Shown: positions 18,576 through 29,167 of the stretch, piece by piece
How the letters are laid out: each line of letters opens with the position of its first letter
Position numbering within the stretch: position 1 is the first letter of the stretch
Origin: Paenibacillus albidus
GTDB lineage: Bacteria; Bacillota; Bacilli; Paenibacillales; Paenibacillaceae
Assembly (NCBI RefSeq): GCF_014644435.1
Contig: NZ_BMKR01000009.1
Coordinates: forward strand, 1 to 64,000
Length of the DNA: 64,000 nt
Direction of reading: 5' to 3'
The notes under the pieces: generated by a model
The model's database searches: none
Told to the model about the DNA's origin: nothing
What the model saw: the letters and a program-made list of their open reading frames with translations, nothing else
Position numbers and translations under genes: made by a program

Positions 18576-19439
18576 TTAGTCTAATGTATTTAGGATCGTT
18601 TCAATTCGCTGGAGATCTGCCATAAAATATTGGCGGCCTTTTATCCGTTGTTGATAAGAATGGAGTGCCGTTTTAAACAAATCGTTAGTATCAAGGAATC
18701 CATCATCTCTGGAGGCAATCATAATATCTAACCATTCCGTGAACGCTGTTATACCAAGTGTTTGATTATTTTGATTAGGATGTATTCGGAAATAACTTAG
18801 TTCTTCCGGAATATAAACGGCTTTTCCCTTGGATAGCAAGTTCAGCCAAGCAGCTAAATCATTTAGAAGAGAATACTGCTTCCCTTTATATACTCCAAAG
18901 GGTTCGATAAGATCTGCTTTTTTAAATAACACGGTCGTTGGTTCACCAATCAAATTTAAACACCGGGTTAATGCAACATTTGCCAACATTTTTCCGTCCA
19001 TGATCCTTGTTTCTTCGTATAGCTTTTTCGTCGCATAAAGCGATGGGGCAAAAGCACCTGATTCATTTATGGTTTGTCGATAAGAGGTAACCAGTTTGAT
19101 GTTTTCGAAATTTTGAAAAAAATAGATCATTTTTACTATTTTCTCTTTATGGAAAACGTCATCATCCATCAAGTAATTTATATATTCCCCTGATGCCAAG
19201 TCGAAACATTTGTGCCAATTCCCAAGAAAAAGATTCTTCTCATTTTTGTGATATTGGATTTGGGGAAACGAATCTAAATAAAGATCAAGCATTTCTTGTA
19301 CTTCATTAGTTGTGCTGTCATCACAGATAATGATTTCGATATTCGGGTAAGTTTGCTCCAATACACTGTCGATGGCGATTTTTAGTGTATGAGGCCGGTT
19401 ATATGCAGGTATAACTATACTTACTAATGGGCATTCCAA
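18576..19439 (-). CDS. Family 2 glycosyltransferase
   Basis: The 287-residue GT-A enzyme begins close to the classic PLVSIVIPAYNRPHTLK motif. It has EIIICDDSTTNE near residue 50 and LMDDDVFHKEK as the metal-binding DXD region near residue 100. I prefer a TTG start at 19439, six bases after AGGTGG, giving MECPLVSIVIP; an ATG at 19466 would add nine residues but has no spaced ribosome site. Base composition is visibly AT-richer than in the flanking metabolic genes, which hints at transfer. It heads the minus-strand operon with the aminotransferase and acyltransferase, opposite another glycosyltransferase. Confidence 0.83.
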   Translation of the reverse strand: MECPLVSIVIPAYNRPHTLKIAIDSVLEQTYPNIEIIICDDSTTNEVQEMLDLYLDSFPQIQYHKNEKNLFLGNWHKCFDLASGEYINYLMDDDVFHKEKIVKMIYFFQNFENIKLVTSYRQTINESGAFAPSLYATKKLYEETRIMDGKMLANVALTRCLNLIGEPTTVLFKKADLIEPFGVYKGKQYSLLNDLAAWLNLLSKGKAVYIPEELSYFRIHPNQNNQTLGITAFTEWLDIMIASRDDGFLDTNDLFKTALHSYQQRIKGRQYFMADLQRIETILNTLD

Positions 19440-19728
19440 GTTACTCCACCTTTCTTTTGTAGTCATCCTTGAAGTACTGACGAAGGTGCCTCAAAATATA
19501 CAATAGAGGTCATGTTGAGGCCTTTAGCCAATCAAGCGTACCAAATACGCCAGGGCAGATGTTAAATCCGTTCTTTTTCTCACATACACATGCAAATACA
19601 CATACATATATATATATTACTGGAACATAAAATGTTGATAAGAAAACGGAAAAATTTAATCCAAACATTAATGCACGAATGGGCACCTCTCTCTTGCCTG
19701 GTTTGAAACTAGTAAAAGGAGAATGATC
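19440..19728. other. Divergent intergenic region between two glycosyltransferases
   Basis: This AT-rich region contains a CACATACA-like run followed by alternating TA at about 19587-19618. It presumably holds promoters for both directions. I see no clean sigma-A promoter and no full CATANNNTA sigma-K box. Confidence 0.4.
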
Positions 19729-21258
19729 ATGTCATTGAATTTCACTCCACTATTGACAGCTTATCTATTTGTATCGAGCAACATTATAAAGGAAGATTTA
19801 AAGGAATTGATAGACAGGTTAGAAGAAATCCACATCACAGTGAACTTGTATGAACCCAATAATCCAATATTAGACAACAGCCTCCCGAAACCTCGAGTCT
19901 ACGTTTCTTTGGGAGAGAAGTGGGGAGACTTCCCAACACTAATATCGTTGCCCAGTCACGAAAAAAAACGCTGGTTACACTTCCAATCCCCAAATGATAT
20001 CCAACCCATTCATTTATTTTTCTGCTGGCTCAAAGCAACGGACCCGCTCCCAGAGAATAGGACTGTTCCTCCAACTCATTTTTCTTCCAAAACTCCGCTA
20101 GTCTCTGTGTTTACAGCCAGTTATAGGTCAAAAGAAAAAATACAACGGCCTTACCAATCCTTATTGAAGCAGACCTACAAAAATTGGGAATGGGTCATTG
20201 TTGATGACTCCGGTGATGAAGATGAGACATACAAGCAGGATTTACTTCCGCTAAATGACCACCGTGTACGGAGGTATCGCCAAGATTCCCGCAATGGGTA
20301 TATAGGAGCCGTCAAGAGGTATGCAGCTGGTTTATGTACGGGGGAAATTTTAGTGGAAGTCGATCATGATGATGAGCTCACTCCTGAATGTTTAGAGAAA
20401 ATCGTTAAGGCGTTCCAGCAAAACCCTGAATGCGGGTTTGTTTATGGGGATTGTGCAGAGGTTTATGTAGGGAGCAATAATGCGCATTGGTATGGTTGGG
20501 ATTGTGGTTTTGGTTACAGTGTTTTTTATCGAGTCTGGCTGCATGAAATGAACAGATGGCAAAATGCACAAAAACATACAACCATTAATGGGAAAACCAT
20601 TCGTCATTTGGTCGGTTTACCCAATCACCCCCGTGCGTGGACGAGGGACTGTTACCATCTAATTGGGGGCCATCGTGATGAACTATTGGTGGCGGATGAT
20701 TACGATATGCTAGTCCGGACGTTTCTTTGTACTAAATTTGCCTATGTCCCTGATTTATTATATATCCAATATCGCAATGCAAATGGAGACAACACCACAT
20801 TCCTGAGAAATAAGCAGATTCAGGTTCTTGTAAGAGAACTAAATAGAGGCTATTTTCAAAGAATTTCTATGAGGTTGAAGGAACTCGGTTTACCAGAACA
20901 ACTTCCGTATAATCGGATATGGGAGACTCCTGCAAATGATCCTGCCCGGAAGTCTGCTAATGTTATTCAAGAAGATACTTCCCGATCCTCGATATTATTC
21001 CCTATCTCCTATTCCTGTCCTGAAAAAGAGAATACTCAATTATTACTGACTCTCCAAAAGGGCGTTGAAAACAACTATAGGGACATAGAGATTGTGGTTG
21101 TGGGTCGTGTTCCACAGGAAGTCGAAACCTATGCGTCCAAAGCTCCTATGGGAGCGATAAGATGGTGGCCCATGCAGCGGGATGATTCATTGGAAACTTG
21201 TATTCAATACGCAAAATTTATTGCTTCCTGTAAAGAGAAAGTGGTTGTATTGCCTTAA
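19729..21258 (+). CDS. Family 2 glycosyltransferase with extra N- and C-terminal regions
   Basis: This 509-residue protein has a GT-A domain from about residue 120 to 330: PLVSVFTASYRSKEKI, WVIVDDSGDEDET, EVDHDDELTPECLEK (DXD) and VADDYDMLVRTF. About 115 N-terminal residues resemble no domain I know but include LGEKWGDFPTL. The roughly 170 C-terminal residues end in a second partial Rossmann-like segment (DIEIVVVGRVPQEVET, then KEKVVVLP), and the protein stops right after it. That suggests a C-terminal truncation of a longer, two-domain enzyme. The chosen ATG lies 7 nt after AAGGAG. It is AT-rich and faces the collagen-like gene across a pair of terminators. It may glycosylate that protein. 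Confidence 0.82.
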   Translation: MSLNFTPLLTAYLFVSSNIIKEDLKELIDRLEEIHITVNLYEPNNPILDNSLPKPRVYVSLGEKWGDFPTLISLPSHEKKRWLHFQSPNDIQPIHLFFCWLKATDPLPENRTVPPTHFSSKTPLVSVFTASYRSKEKIQRPYQSLLKQTYKNWEWVIVDDSGDEDETYKQDLLPLNDHRVRRYRQDSRNGYIGAVKRYAAGLCTGEILVEVDHDDELTPECLEKIVKAFQQNPECGFVYGDCAEVYVGSNNAHWYGWDCGFGYSVFYRVWLHEMNRWQNAQKHTTINGKTIRHLVGLPNHPRAWTRDCYHLIGGHRDELLVADDYDMLVRTFLCTKFAYVPDLLYIQYRNANGDNTTFLRNKQIQVLVRELNRGYFQRISMRLKELGLPEQLPYNRIWETPANDPARKSANVIQEDTSRSSILFPISYSCPEKENTQLLLTLQKGVENNYRDIEIVVVGRVPQEVETYASKAPMGAIRWWPMQRDDSLETCIQYAKFIASCKEKVVVLP

Positions 21259-21304
21259 ATCTCAACGAATAGCCAGAACACCAGCCTACCATTATTTGAT
21301 AATA

Positions 21305-21358
21305 CCTCTGTCAAAGTCTCTCCGAGTATTCCAAGAGGACTTCGACAAAGGTTTTTTT
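21305..21358 (+). terminator. Terminator of the 509-residue glycosyltransferase
   Basis: CCTCTGTCAAAGTC (21305-21318) pairs with GACTTCGACAAAGG (21338-21351) using two G-U type pairs. Seven Ts follow. Confidence 0.75.
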
Positions 21359-21568
21359 TATGCGGTTTGGTGGAACTCTAACTGCCTGAGACGTGTATTT
21401 GAAACCCTGGCTCGAATGAGCAGGGCTTCTGATACGTCTCTTTTTTCGTGTCCTTTCTTTAATCAATAATTAAACGTATGTTATTCAAGATATACGTATT
21501 GTTGGTGAAGAACTTCTCCTCCGTAACGGTTAATAAATGATATTGAGTCATTTTTACTCCGAGGCGAC

Positions 21569-21605
21569 AAAAAAAGACCCAAAAGTTATAAATAACCTTT
21601 GGGTC
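21569..21605 (-). terminator. Terminator of the giant collagen-like gene
   Basis: On the minus strand GACCCAAAGGTTAT pairs with ATAACTTTTGGGTC across a 2-nt loop (21576-21605), and seven Ts follow (A-run 21569-21575). It lies about 70 bp beyond the stop codon and just past the repeat remnants. Confidence 0.85.
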
Positions 21606-21617
21606 ATCTATATATCC

Positions 21618-24600
21618 CTTAACCTTCGGTCCTTAAAGTCCTAACTCGACTTAAGGACCTTGAACACTTTGTTCACCTTAAGGTCCTACGTCACCCTGAG
21701 GACCTTGGTCACCTTGAGGTCCTTGTACGCCTTGGTCACCTTGGTCGCCCTGAGGTCCTTGAATGCCTTGGTCACCCTGTGGTCCTTGAACACCTTGGTC
21801 ACCCTGGTCGCCTTGAGGCCCTTGAACGCCTTGGTCACCTTGGTCTCCTTGAGGTCCTTGAACGCCTTGATCACCTTGAGGCCCTTGAACTCCTTGGTCA
21901 CCCTGATCGCCTTGAGGTCCTTGTTCACCTTGATCGCCCTGAGGCCCTTGTTCACCCTGGTCACCTTGAGGTCCTTGAACTCCCTGGTCGCCCTGAGGTC
22001 CTTGAATGCCTTGGTCGCCTTGGTCGCCTTGATCGCCTTGAGGTCCTTGAACGCCCTGATCCCCTTGAGGTCCTTGGATACCCTGGTCTCCCTGAGGTCC
22101 TTGAACGCCTTGATCCCCTTGAGGTCCTTGAACACCCTGGTCTCCCTGAGGTCCTTGAACACCCTGGTCTCCCTGAGGTCCTTGAACTCCTTGGTCTCCC
22201 TGAGGTCCTTGAATGCCCTGGTCACCCTGTGGTCCTTGAACACCTTGGTCCCCTTGAGGTCCTTGAACTCCTTGGTCGCCTTGAGGTCCTTGAACGCCCT
22301 GATCTCCTTGAGGTCCTTGTTCACCTTGGTCGCCCTGAGGCCCTTGAACTCCTTGGTCGCCTTGAGGTCCTTGAACGCCTTGGTCACCCTGGTCGCCTTG
22401 AGGTCCTTGAACTCCTTGTTCCCCTTGAGGTCCTTGAACGCCCTGATCCCCTTGAGGCCCTTGAACGCCTTGGTCTCCCTGAGGCCCTTGAACACCCTGA
22501 TCCCCTTGAGGCCCTTGAACGCCTTGGTCTCCCTGAGGCCCTTGAACACCCTGATCCCCTTGAGGCCCTTGAACGCCTTGGTCTCCCTGGTCACCTTGTG
22601 GTCCTTGAACTCCTTGGTCACCTTGAGGTCCTTGAATACCTTGATCACCCTGAGGTCCTTGAACGCCCTGATCCCCTTGAGGTCCTTGAACACCCTGATC
22701 ACCTTGAGGTCCTTGAACACCTTGGTCACCTTGAGGTCCTTGAATGCCTTGGTCCCCTTGTGGTCCTTGAATACCTTGATCACCCTGAGGTCCTTGAACT
22801 CCCTGGTCACCTTGAGGTCCTTGAACACCCTGGTCTCCTAGAGGCCCTTGAACACCTTGGTCCCCTTGAGGTCCTTGAATACCTTGGTCACCCTGAGGTC
22901 CCTGATCGCCTTGAGGTCCTTGAACTCCTTGGTCCCCTTGAGGGCCTTGAACGCCTTGGTCACCCTGTGGTCCTTGAACCCCTTGGTCACCTTGAGGCCC
23001 TTGAACGCCTTGGTCGCCCTGAGGTCCTTGAACTCCTTGAACGCCCTGAGGTCCTTGATCACCTTGGTCGCCCTGAGGCCCTTGAACACCTTGGTCACCT
23101 TGAGGTCCTTGAATACCTTGGTCGCCCTGGTCACCCTGGTCGCCTTGAGGTCCTTGTTCACCTTGATCGCCCTGTGGTCCTTGAACCCCTTGGTCTCCCT
23201 GTGGTCCTTGAACCCCTTGGTCACCCTGTGGTCCTTGAATACCTTGGTCGCCTTGTGGTCCTTGAATACCTTGGTCGCCCTGGTCGCCTTGAGGTCCTTG
23301 TTCACCTTGATCGCCCTGTGGTCCTTGAACCCCTTGGTCACCCTGTGGTCCTTGAATACCTTGGTCACCCTGTGGTCCTTGAACTCCCTGGTCTCCCTGA
23401 GGTCCTTGAACTCCCTGGTCTCCCTGAGGTCCTTGAACTCCTTGGTCGCCCTGAGGCCCTTGAACACCCTGATCCCCTTGAGGTCCTTGAACACCCTGGT
23501 CTCCCTGAGGTCCTTGAATACCTTGATCACCTTGAGGCCCTTGTTCACCTTGATCGCCCTGTGGTCCTTGAACTCCTTGGTCGCCTTGAGGTCCTAGATC
23601 ACCTTGGTCGCCTTGAGGCCCTTGAACACCCTGATCCCCTTGAGGTCCTTGAACTCCTTGGTCTCCTTGAGGTCCTTGATCACCCTGGTCGCCTTGAGGC
23701 CCTTGAACTCCTTGGTCTCCCTGAGGTCCTTGAACTCCTTGGTCTCCCTGAGGTCCTTGAACTCCTTGATCCCCTTGAGGTCCTTGAACTCCCTGGTCTC
23801 CCTGAGGTCCTTGAACTCCTTGGTCGCCTTGAGGTCCTTGAATGCCTTGGTCGCCCTGAGGTCCTTGGTCACCTTGAGGTCCTTGAACGCCTTGATCACC
23901 TTGAGGTCCTTGAACACCTTGGTCGCCTTGAGGCCCTTGAACACCTTGGTCTCCCTGAGGTCCTTGAACGCCTTGGTCTCCCTGATCTCCTTGGTCGCCT
24001 TGAGGCCCTTGAATGCCTTGGTCACCTTGTGGTCCTTGAACTCCTTGGTCGCCTTGAGGCCCTTGTTCACCTTGGTCGCCCTGAGGTCCTTGAACTCCTT
24101 GATTGCCCTGAGGTCCTTGAACGCCCTGATCACCTTGAGGCCCTTGAACGCCTAGGTCACCTTGTGGTCCTTGTTCACCTTGGTCGCCCTGAGGTCCTTG
24201 TTCACCTTGATCGCCCTGTGGTCCTTGAACTCCTTGGTCGCCTTGAGGTCCTTGAACTCCTTGGTCGCCTTGAGGTCCTTGAACTCCTTGGTCTCCTTGA
24301 GGTCCTTGATCACCCTGGTCACCCTGTGGTCCTTGAACTCCTTGGTCACCCTGATCGCCTTGAGGTCCTTGTTCACCTTGATCGCCCTGAGGCCCTTGTT
24401 CACCCTGGTCACCTTGAGGTCCTTGAATGCCTTGGTCGCCCTGTGGTCCTTGAATGCCCTGGTCTCCCTGTGGTCCTTGAATGCCTTGGTCGCCCTGAGG
24501 TCCTTGAACGCCCTGATCCCCTTGAGGTCCTTGAACACCTTGATCGCCTTGAGGTCCTTGAACGCCCTGGTCGCCCTGAGGTCCTTGAATACCTTGGTCG

Positions 24601-27600
24601 CCTTGAGGTCCTTGAACGCCTTGGTCCCCTTGAGGCCCTTGAACTCCTTGGTCTCCCTGAGGTCCTTGAACTCCTTGGTCTCCCTGAGGTCCTTGAACTC
24701 CTTGGTCTCCCTGATCTCCTTGGTCGCCTTGAGGCCCTTGAATGCCTTGGTCACCTTGAGGTCCTTGAACTCCTTGATCCCCTTGAGGTCCTTGAACACC
24801 CTGGTCTCCCTGAGGTCCTTGAACTCCTTGGTCGCCCTGAGGTCCTTGAACGCCCTGATCTCCTTGAGGTCCTTGAACTCCTTGGTCACCCTGAGGTCCT
24901 TGAACACCTTGAGGTCCTTGGACACCTTGGTCTCCCTGGTCACCCTGAGGCCCTTGAACGCCTTGGTCACCCTGAGGTCCTTGAACTCCTTGGTCGCCCT
25001 GTGGTCCTTGAATGCCTTGGTCACCTTGAGGTCCTTGAACTCCTTGATCGCCCTGTGGTCCTTGAACACCCTGGTCACCCTGTGGTCCTTGAATGCCTTG
25101 GTCACCTTGAGGTCCTTGAACGCCTTGATCCCCTTGAGGTCCTTGAACGCCTTGATCCCCTTGAGGTCCTTGGATACCCTGGTCACCCTGAGGACCTTGA
25201 ACTCCTTGGTCGCCCTGAGGTCCTTCTACTCCCTGGTCACCCTGTGGTCCTTGAACACCCTGGTCACCCTGTGGTCCTTGAACACCCTGGTCACCTTGAG
25301 GCCCTTGAACGCCTTGGTCACCTTGAGGCCCTTGAACTCCTTGGTCACCCTGTGATCCTTCAACTCCCTGGTCACCCTGTGGTCCTTGAACACCCTGGTC
25401 ACCTTGAGGCCCTTGAACTCCTTGGTCCCCTTGAGGTCCTTGAACGCCCTGATCTCCTTGAGGTCCTTGAATACCCTGGTCGCCTTGAGGTCCTTGAATA
25501 CCCTGGTCGCCTTGAGGTCCTTGAATGCCTTGAGCACCCTGAGGTCCTTGAATGCCTTGGTCGCCTTGAGGTCCTTGAACACCCTGATCCCCTTGAGGTC
25601 CTTGAATACCTTGGTCACCTTGAGGCCCTTGAACTCCTTGGTCGCCCTGTGATCCTTGAACTCCTTGGTCGCCCTGTGATCCTTGAACACCTTGGTCACC
25701 CTGTGGTCCTTGAACACCTTGGTCTCCCTGTGGTCCTTGGACACCTTGGTCGCCCTGGTCGCCTTGAGGCCCTTGAACACCCTGGTCGCCTTGAGGTCCT
25801 TGAATGCCTTGATCCCCTTGAGGCCCTTGAACGCCCTGGTCACCTTGAGGTCCTTGAACGCCCTGGTCACCTTGAGGTCCTTGAACGCCTTGATCCCCTT
25901 GAGGTCCTTGAATACCTTGGTCACCTTGAGGCCCTTGAACTCCTTGGTCGCCCTGAGGTCCTTCAACACCCTGGTCACCCTGTGGTCCTTGAACACCCTG
26001 GTCACCCTGTGGTCCTTGAACACCCTGGTCACCTTGAGGCCCTTGAACTCCTTGGTCCCCTTGAGGTCCTTGAACGCCCTGATCTCCTTGAGGTCCTTGA
26101 ATACCCTGGTCACCCTGTGGTCCTTGAATACCTTGATCCCCTTGAGGTCCTTGAACGCCTTGGTCGCCCTGAGGTCCTTGAACTCCCTGGTCACCTTGAG
26201 GTCCTTGAACTCCCTGGTCTCCCTGGTCACCTTGAGGTCCTTGAACGCCTTGGTCACCCTGGTCACCCTGGTCACCCTGGTCACCCTGGTCACCCTGGTC
26301 ACCCTGGTCACCCTGGTCACCCTGGTCGCCTTGAGGTCCTTGAACACCTTGAACGCCCTGAGGTCCTTGATCACCTTGATCACCTTGGTCACCCTGAGGA
26401 CCTTGAACACCTTGTTCGCCCTGATCACCTTGGTCGCCTTGAGGTCCTTGAATACCTTGATCCCCTTGAGGTCCTTGAATACCTTGATCCCCTTGAGGTC
26501 CTTGAACACCCTGATCCCCTTGAGGGCCTTGGATACCCTGATCCCCTTGAGGCCCTTGAATACCTTGATCACCCTGAGGTCCTTGAATACCTTGATCACC
26601 CTGAGGCCCTTGAATACCTTGATCACCCTGAGGTCCTTGAATACCTTGATCACCCTGAGGCCCTTGAATACCTTGATCACTCTGAGGCCCTTGAATACCT
26701 TGATCACCCTGAGGCCCTTGTTCACCCTGGTCACCTTGAGGTCCTTGAACTCCTTGATCGCCCTGAGGTCCTTGAATACCTTGATCACCTTGAGGCCCTT
26801 GAACGCCTTCGTCGCCTTGAGGTCCTTGAACACCCTGGTCGCCTTGAGGTCCTTGAACGCCTTGGTCCCCTTGAGGTCCTTGAACGCCTTGGTCACCCTG
26901 GTCGCCCTGTGGTCCTTGAACACCTTGGTCTCCCTGTGGTCCTTGAATACCTTGGTCGCCTTGAGGCCCTTGAACACCCTGATCGCCTTGAGGTCCTTGA
27001 ACACCCTGGTCGCCTTGAGGTCCTTGAACACCCTGGTCACCTTGAGGTCCTTGAACACCCTGGTCTCCCTGAGGTCCTTGAACTCCTTGGTCGCCCTGAG
27101 GCCCTTGAACGCCTTGGTCACCCTGGTCGCCTTGAGGTCCTTGAACTCCTTGTTCCCCTTGAGGTCCTTGAACACCTTGGTCTCCCTGCGGTCCTTGAAC
27201 GCCCTGATCCCCTTGAGGCCCTTGAACGCCTTGGTCTCCCTGAGGTCCTCGAACTCCTTGGTCTCCCTGAGGTCCTTGAACTCCTTGATCCCCTTGAGGT
27301 CCTTGAACACCCTGGTCTCCCTGAGGTCCTTGAACTCCTTGGTCGCCCTGTGGTCCTTGAACGCCCTGATCACCTTGAGGTCCTTGAACACCTTGGTCTC
27401 CCTGAGGTCCTTGGACACCTTGGTCTCCCTGGTCACCCTGGTCGCCTTGAGGCCCTTGAACACCCTGATCACCTTGAGGTCCTTGAACGCCCTGATCTCC
27501 TTGGTCACCCTGGTCGCCTTGAGGTCCTTGAATGCCCTGGTCACCCTGAGGTCCTTGAACGCCTTGAACGCCTTGGTCTCCCTGATCACCTTGGTCGCCT

Positions 27601-28748
27601 TGAGGTCCTTGAACGCCTTGATCACCTTGAGGTCCTTGTTCACCCTGGTCACCCTGTGGTCCTTGAATACCTTGATCACCTTGAGGTCCTTGAACGCCTT
27701 GGTCGCCCTGAGGTCCTTGAACTCCCTGGTCACCTTGAGGTCCTTGAACTCCCTGGTCTCCCTGGTCACCCTGAGGTCCTTGAACACCCTGATCCCCTTG
27801 AGGTCCTTGAACACCCTGATCCCCTTGAGGTCCTTGAACACCCTGATCCCCTTGAGGCCCTTGAACGCCTTGGTCTTGAGGCCCTTGAACGCCTTGGTCT
27901 CCCTGAGGTCCTTGAATACCTTGATCCCCCTGAGGTCCTTGAACGCCCTGATCACCTTGAGGTCCTTGAACTCCCTGGTCACCCTGAGGACCTTGAACAC
28001 CCTGATCCCCTTGAGGCCCTTGAACGCCTTGGTCTCCCTGATCACCCTGGTCGCCTTGAGGGCCTTGAATACCCTGGTCACCCTGAGGTCCTTGAACTCC
28101 TTGGTCGCCCTGTGGTCCTTGAATGCCTTGGTCACCCTGAACTCCTTGAACACCCTGGTCACCTTGAGGCCCTTGAACGCCCTGATCACCTTGAGGTCCT
28201 TGGATACCCTGGTCTCCCTGAGGTCCTTGAACGCCTTGATCCCCTTGTGGTCCTTGTTCACCTTGGTTACCCTGAGGTCCTTGAACACCCTGGTCGCCTT
28301 GAGGCCCTTGAACTCCCTGATCACCTTGAGGTCCTTGGATACCCTGGTCTCCCTGAGGTCCTTGAACTCCTTGAACGCCCTGAGGTCCTTGATCACCTTG
28401 GTCACCTTGTGGTCCTTGAACTCCTTGAACGCCCTGAGGTCCTTGATCACCTTGGTCACCTTGTGGTCCTTGAATTCCCTGATCTCCCTGAGGCCCTTGG
28501 TCACCTTGAGGCCCTTGAACGCCTTGATCTCCCTGAGGTCCTTGGATACCCTGGTCACCTTGAGGCCCTTGAACGCCCTGATCACCTTGAGGTCCTTGGA
28601 TACCCTGGTCTCCCTGAGGTCCTTGAACTCCTTCGTCGCCCTGAGGTCCTTGAATGCCCTGTGGTCCTTGAATACCTTGAACGCCTTGAGGTCCTTGTAC
28701 GCCCTGATCACCTTCGTCGCCTTGAGGTCCTTGAGCACCTTGAGGCCC
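21618..28748 (-). repeat. 7-kb array of 9-bp/27-bp collagen-coding repeats
   Basis: The array is built of 9-bp Gly-X-Gln codon triplets grouped mostly into 27-bp units coding GPQ GDQ G[V/I/E/D]Q. Units vary at third codon positions and at the last X residue, so copies are similar but seldom identical over long spans. One stretch near 26250-26335 is a near-perfect run of a 9-bp unit coding GDQ. The repeat continues about 60 bp past the stop codon at 21678. Because the unit contains almost no stop triplets, several other frames on both strands also stay open over kilobases. Confidence 0.95.
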
Positions 28749-29108
28749 AGCTGCCTCTGTTCCCAAAAGTTCATCCGATACTAATCGATGGGCAGGTACC
28801 AATTGCCCCAATGCATCTTTGCCCCACACAGAAACTTGGATTTCATTTTCTGCTGCTCCGCTTGTGGTGAAGACAAATTCAAATGCAGTTAGATTTCCAT
28901 AATAGTTCCTGGCTACATCCGCATTTGGCCCAACTTCAACCAATTCCTGTACGTATAATGTTCTGCTGCCATTTAAATTGTAACCCTCGACTAAAACGGT
29001 AGAAGAATTTACAGGATCTCTATTATCTATCAATACCGTGATCAGTTGTGTGGGTCTGACGCCATTCACAGGATCATTTGCAATAGGTCCAGTTGACAAT
29101 ACTGCCAT
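21678..29108 (-). CDS. Giant collagen-like protein, 2476 residues
   Basis: Residues 1-120 form a beta-rich N-terminal domain ([20 protein letters not shown]..., [29 protein letters not shown]) with no signal peptide. Residues 121-2476 are collagen-like: about 784 Gly-X-Y triplets with Pro, Asp, Val, Ile or Glu at X and Gln at nearly every Y. Lys is absent and Arg almost absent (one GVR), so the rod is strongly acidic. One triplet lacks its Gly (GPQDQG), one has Ser for Gly (GPQSDQ), and two P-to-S changes occur. There is no C-terminal trimerisation domain; the protein ends in GDVGP at a stop inside the repeat. The start follows AGGAGGGAG. I infer a spore-surface filament; no CotE- or BclA-type anchor motif is recognisable. 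Confidence 0.88.
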   Translation of the reverse strand: MAVLSTGPIANDPVNGVRPTQLITVLIDNRDPVNSSTVLVEGYNLNGSRTLYVQELVEVGPNADVARNYYGNLTAFEFVFTTSGAAENEIQVSVWGKDALGQLVPAHRLVSDELLGTEAAGPQGAQGPQGDEGDQGVQGPQGVQGIQGPQGIQGPQGDEGVQGPQGDQGIQGPQGDQGVQGPQGDQGIQGPQGDQGVQGPQGDQGPQGDQGIQGPQGDQGDQGPQGVQGVQGPQGDQGDQGPQGVQGVQGPQGDQGIQGPQGDQGVQGPQGDQGVQGPQGNQGEQGPQGDQGVQGPQGDQGIQGPQGDQGVQGPQGDQGVQGVQGDQGIQGPQGDQGVQGPQGDQGIQGPQGDQGDQGDQGVQGPQGDQGVQGPQGDQGVQGPQGDQGVQGPQGDQGIQGPQGDQGVQGPQDQGVQGPQGDQGVQGPQGDQGVQGPQGDQGVQGPQGDQGDQGVQGPQGDQGVQGPQGDQGVQGPQGDQGIQGPQGDQGEQGPQGDQGVQGPQGDQGDQGDQGVQGVQGPQGDQGIQGPQGDQGDQGDQGVQGPQGDQGVQGPQGDQGDQGDQGVQGPQGDQGVQGPQGDQGVQGPQGDQGVQGPQGDQGVQGPQGDQGVQGPQGDQGVRGPQGDQGVQGPQGDQGVQGPQGDQGVQGPQGEQGVQGPQGDQGDQGVQGPQGDQGVQGPQGDQGVQGPQGDQGVQGPQGDQGVQGPQGDQGVQGPQGDQGIQGPQGDQGVQGPQGDQGDQGVQGPQGDQGVQGPQGDQGVQGPQGDEGVQGPQGDQGIQGPQGDQGVQGPQGDQGEQGPQGDQGIQGPQSDQGIQGPQGDQGIQGPQGDQGIQGPQGDQGIQGPQGDQGIQGPQGDQGIQGPQGDQGVQGPQGDQGIQGPQGDQGIQGPQGDQGDQGEQGVQGPQGDQGDQGDQGPQGVQGVQGPQGDQGDQGDQGDQGDQGDQGDQGDQGDQGVQGPQGDQGDQGVQGPQGDQGVQGPQGDQGVQGPQGDQGIQGPQGDQGIQGPQGDQGVQGPQGDQGVQGPQGDQGVQGPQGDQGVQGPQGDQGVEGPQGDQGVQGPQGDQGIQGPQGDQGVQGPQGDQGVQGPQGDQGVQGPQGDQGIQGPQGDQGVQGPQGDQGDQGVQGPQGDQGVQGPQGDQGVQGSQGDQGVQGSQGDQGVQGPQGDQGIQGPQGDQGVQGPQGDQGIQGPQGAQGIQGPQGDQGIQGPQGDQGIQGPQGDQGVQGPQGDQGVQGPQGDQGVQGPQGDQGVEGSQGDQGVQGPQGDQGVQGPQGDQGVQGPQGDQGVQGPQGDQGVEGPQGDQGVQGPQGDQGIQGPQGDQGVQGPQGDQGVQGPQGDQGIQGPQGDQGVQGPQGDQGVQGPQGDQGIQGPQGDQGVQGPQGDQGVQGPQGDQGDQGVQGPQGVQGPQGDQGVQGPQGDQGVQGPQGDQGVQGPQGDQGVQGPQGDQGVQGPQGDQGIQGPQGDQGDQGDQGVQGPQGDQGVQGPQGDQGVQGPQGDQGVQGPQGDQGIQGPQGDQGVQGPQGDQGVQGPQGDQGVQGPQGDQGIQGPQGDQGIQGPQGDQGIQGPQGDQGEQGPQGDQGEQGPQGDQGDQGVQGPQGDQGDQGPQGDQGVQGPQGDQGVQGPQGDQGVQGPQGDQGEQGPQGDQGEQGPQGDLGVQGPQGDQGVQGPQGNQGVQGPQGDQGEQGPQGDQGVQGPQGDQGIQGPQGDQGDQGDQGVQGPQGDQGVQGPQGDQGVQGPQGDQGVQGPQGDQGPQGDQGIQGPQGDQGVQGPQGDQGVQGPQGDQGVQGPQGDQGVQGPQGDQGVQGPQGDQGDQGPQGDQGVQGPQGDQGVQGPQGDQGDLGPQGDQGVQGPQGDQGEQGPQGDQGIQGPQGDQGVQGPQGDQGVQGPQGDQGVQGPQGDQGVQGPQGDQGVQGPQGDQGIQGPQGDQGVQGPQGDQGEQGPQGDQGDQGIQGPQGDQGIQGPQGDQGVQGPQGDQGVQGPQGDQGEQGPQGDQGDQGDQGIQGPQGDQGVQGPQGDQGDQGPQGVQGVQGPQGDQGVQGPQGDQGVQGPQGDQGVQGPQGDQGVQGPQGDQGPQGDQGIQGPQGDQGVQGPLGDQGVQGPQGDQGVQGPQGDQGIQGPQGDQGIQGPQGDQGVQGPQGDQGVQGPQGDQGVQGPQGDQGIQGPQGDQGVQGPQGDQGDQGVQGPQGDQGVQGPQGDQGVQGPQGDQGVQGPQGDQGVQGPQGDQGVQGPQGEQGVQGPQGDQGDQGVQGPQGDQGVQGPQGDQGEQGPQGDQGVQGPQGDQGVQGPQGDQGVQGPQGDQGIQGPQGDQGVQGPQGDQGVQGPQGDQGVQGPQGDQGVQGPQGDQGIQGPQGDQGVQGPQGDQGDQGDQGIQGPQGDQGVQGPQGDQGEQGPQGDQGEQGPQGDQGDQGVQGPQGDQGVQGPQGDQGDQGVQGPQGDQGDQGVQGPQGDQGIQGPQGDQGDQGVQGPQGDQGPQGDVGP

Positions 29109-29167
29109 GTAAGATACTCCCTCCTTTTTGAAGTGGTAGGGTTTTCTTCCTCAAGATTCCGTCCCTC

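Larger units (their letters stand above)
21259..21677. other. Convergent gap with two terminators and repeat remnants
   Basis: No intact gene. It holds a plus-strand terminator (21305-21358), a second small hairpin at about 21404-21427 (CCCTGGCTC / GAGCAGGG), and the minus-strand terminator of the giant gene (21569-21605). From about 21618 upward it contains decayed collagen-repeat DNA beyond the stop codon. Confidence 0.6.

Noticed and set aside
21678..28748. Possible CRISPR array from regular short repeats
   Set aside because: The repeats are contiguous 9/27-bp codon units in a continuous reading frame, with no unique spacers and no cas genes.
21660..28870. Long plus-strand open frames of 393, 1033 and 2363 codons and minus-strand frames of up to 1182 codons
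   Set aside because: They coincide with the collagen repeat, have no ribosome site or recognisable domain, and their sequences are only frame-shifted or antisense readings of the repeat unit.
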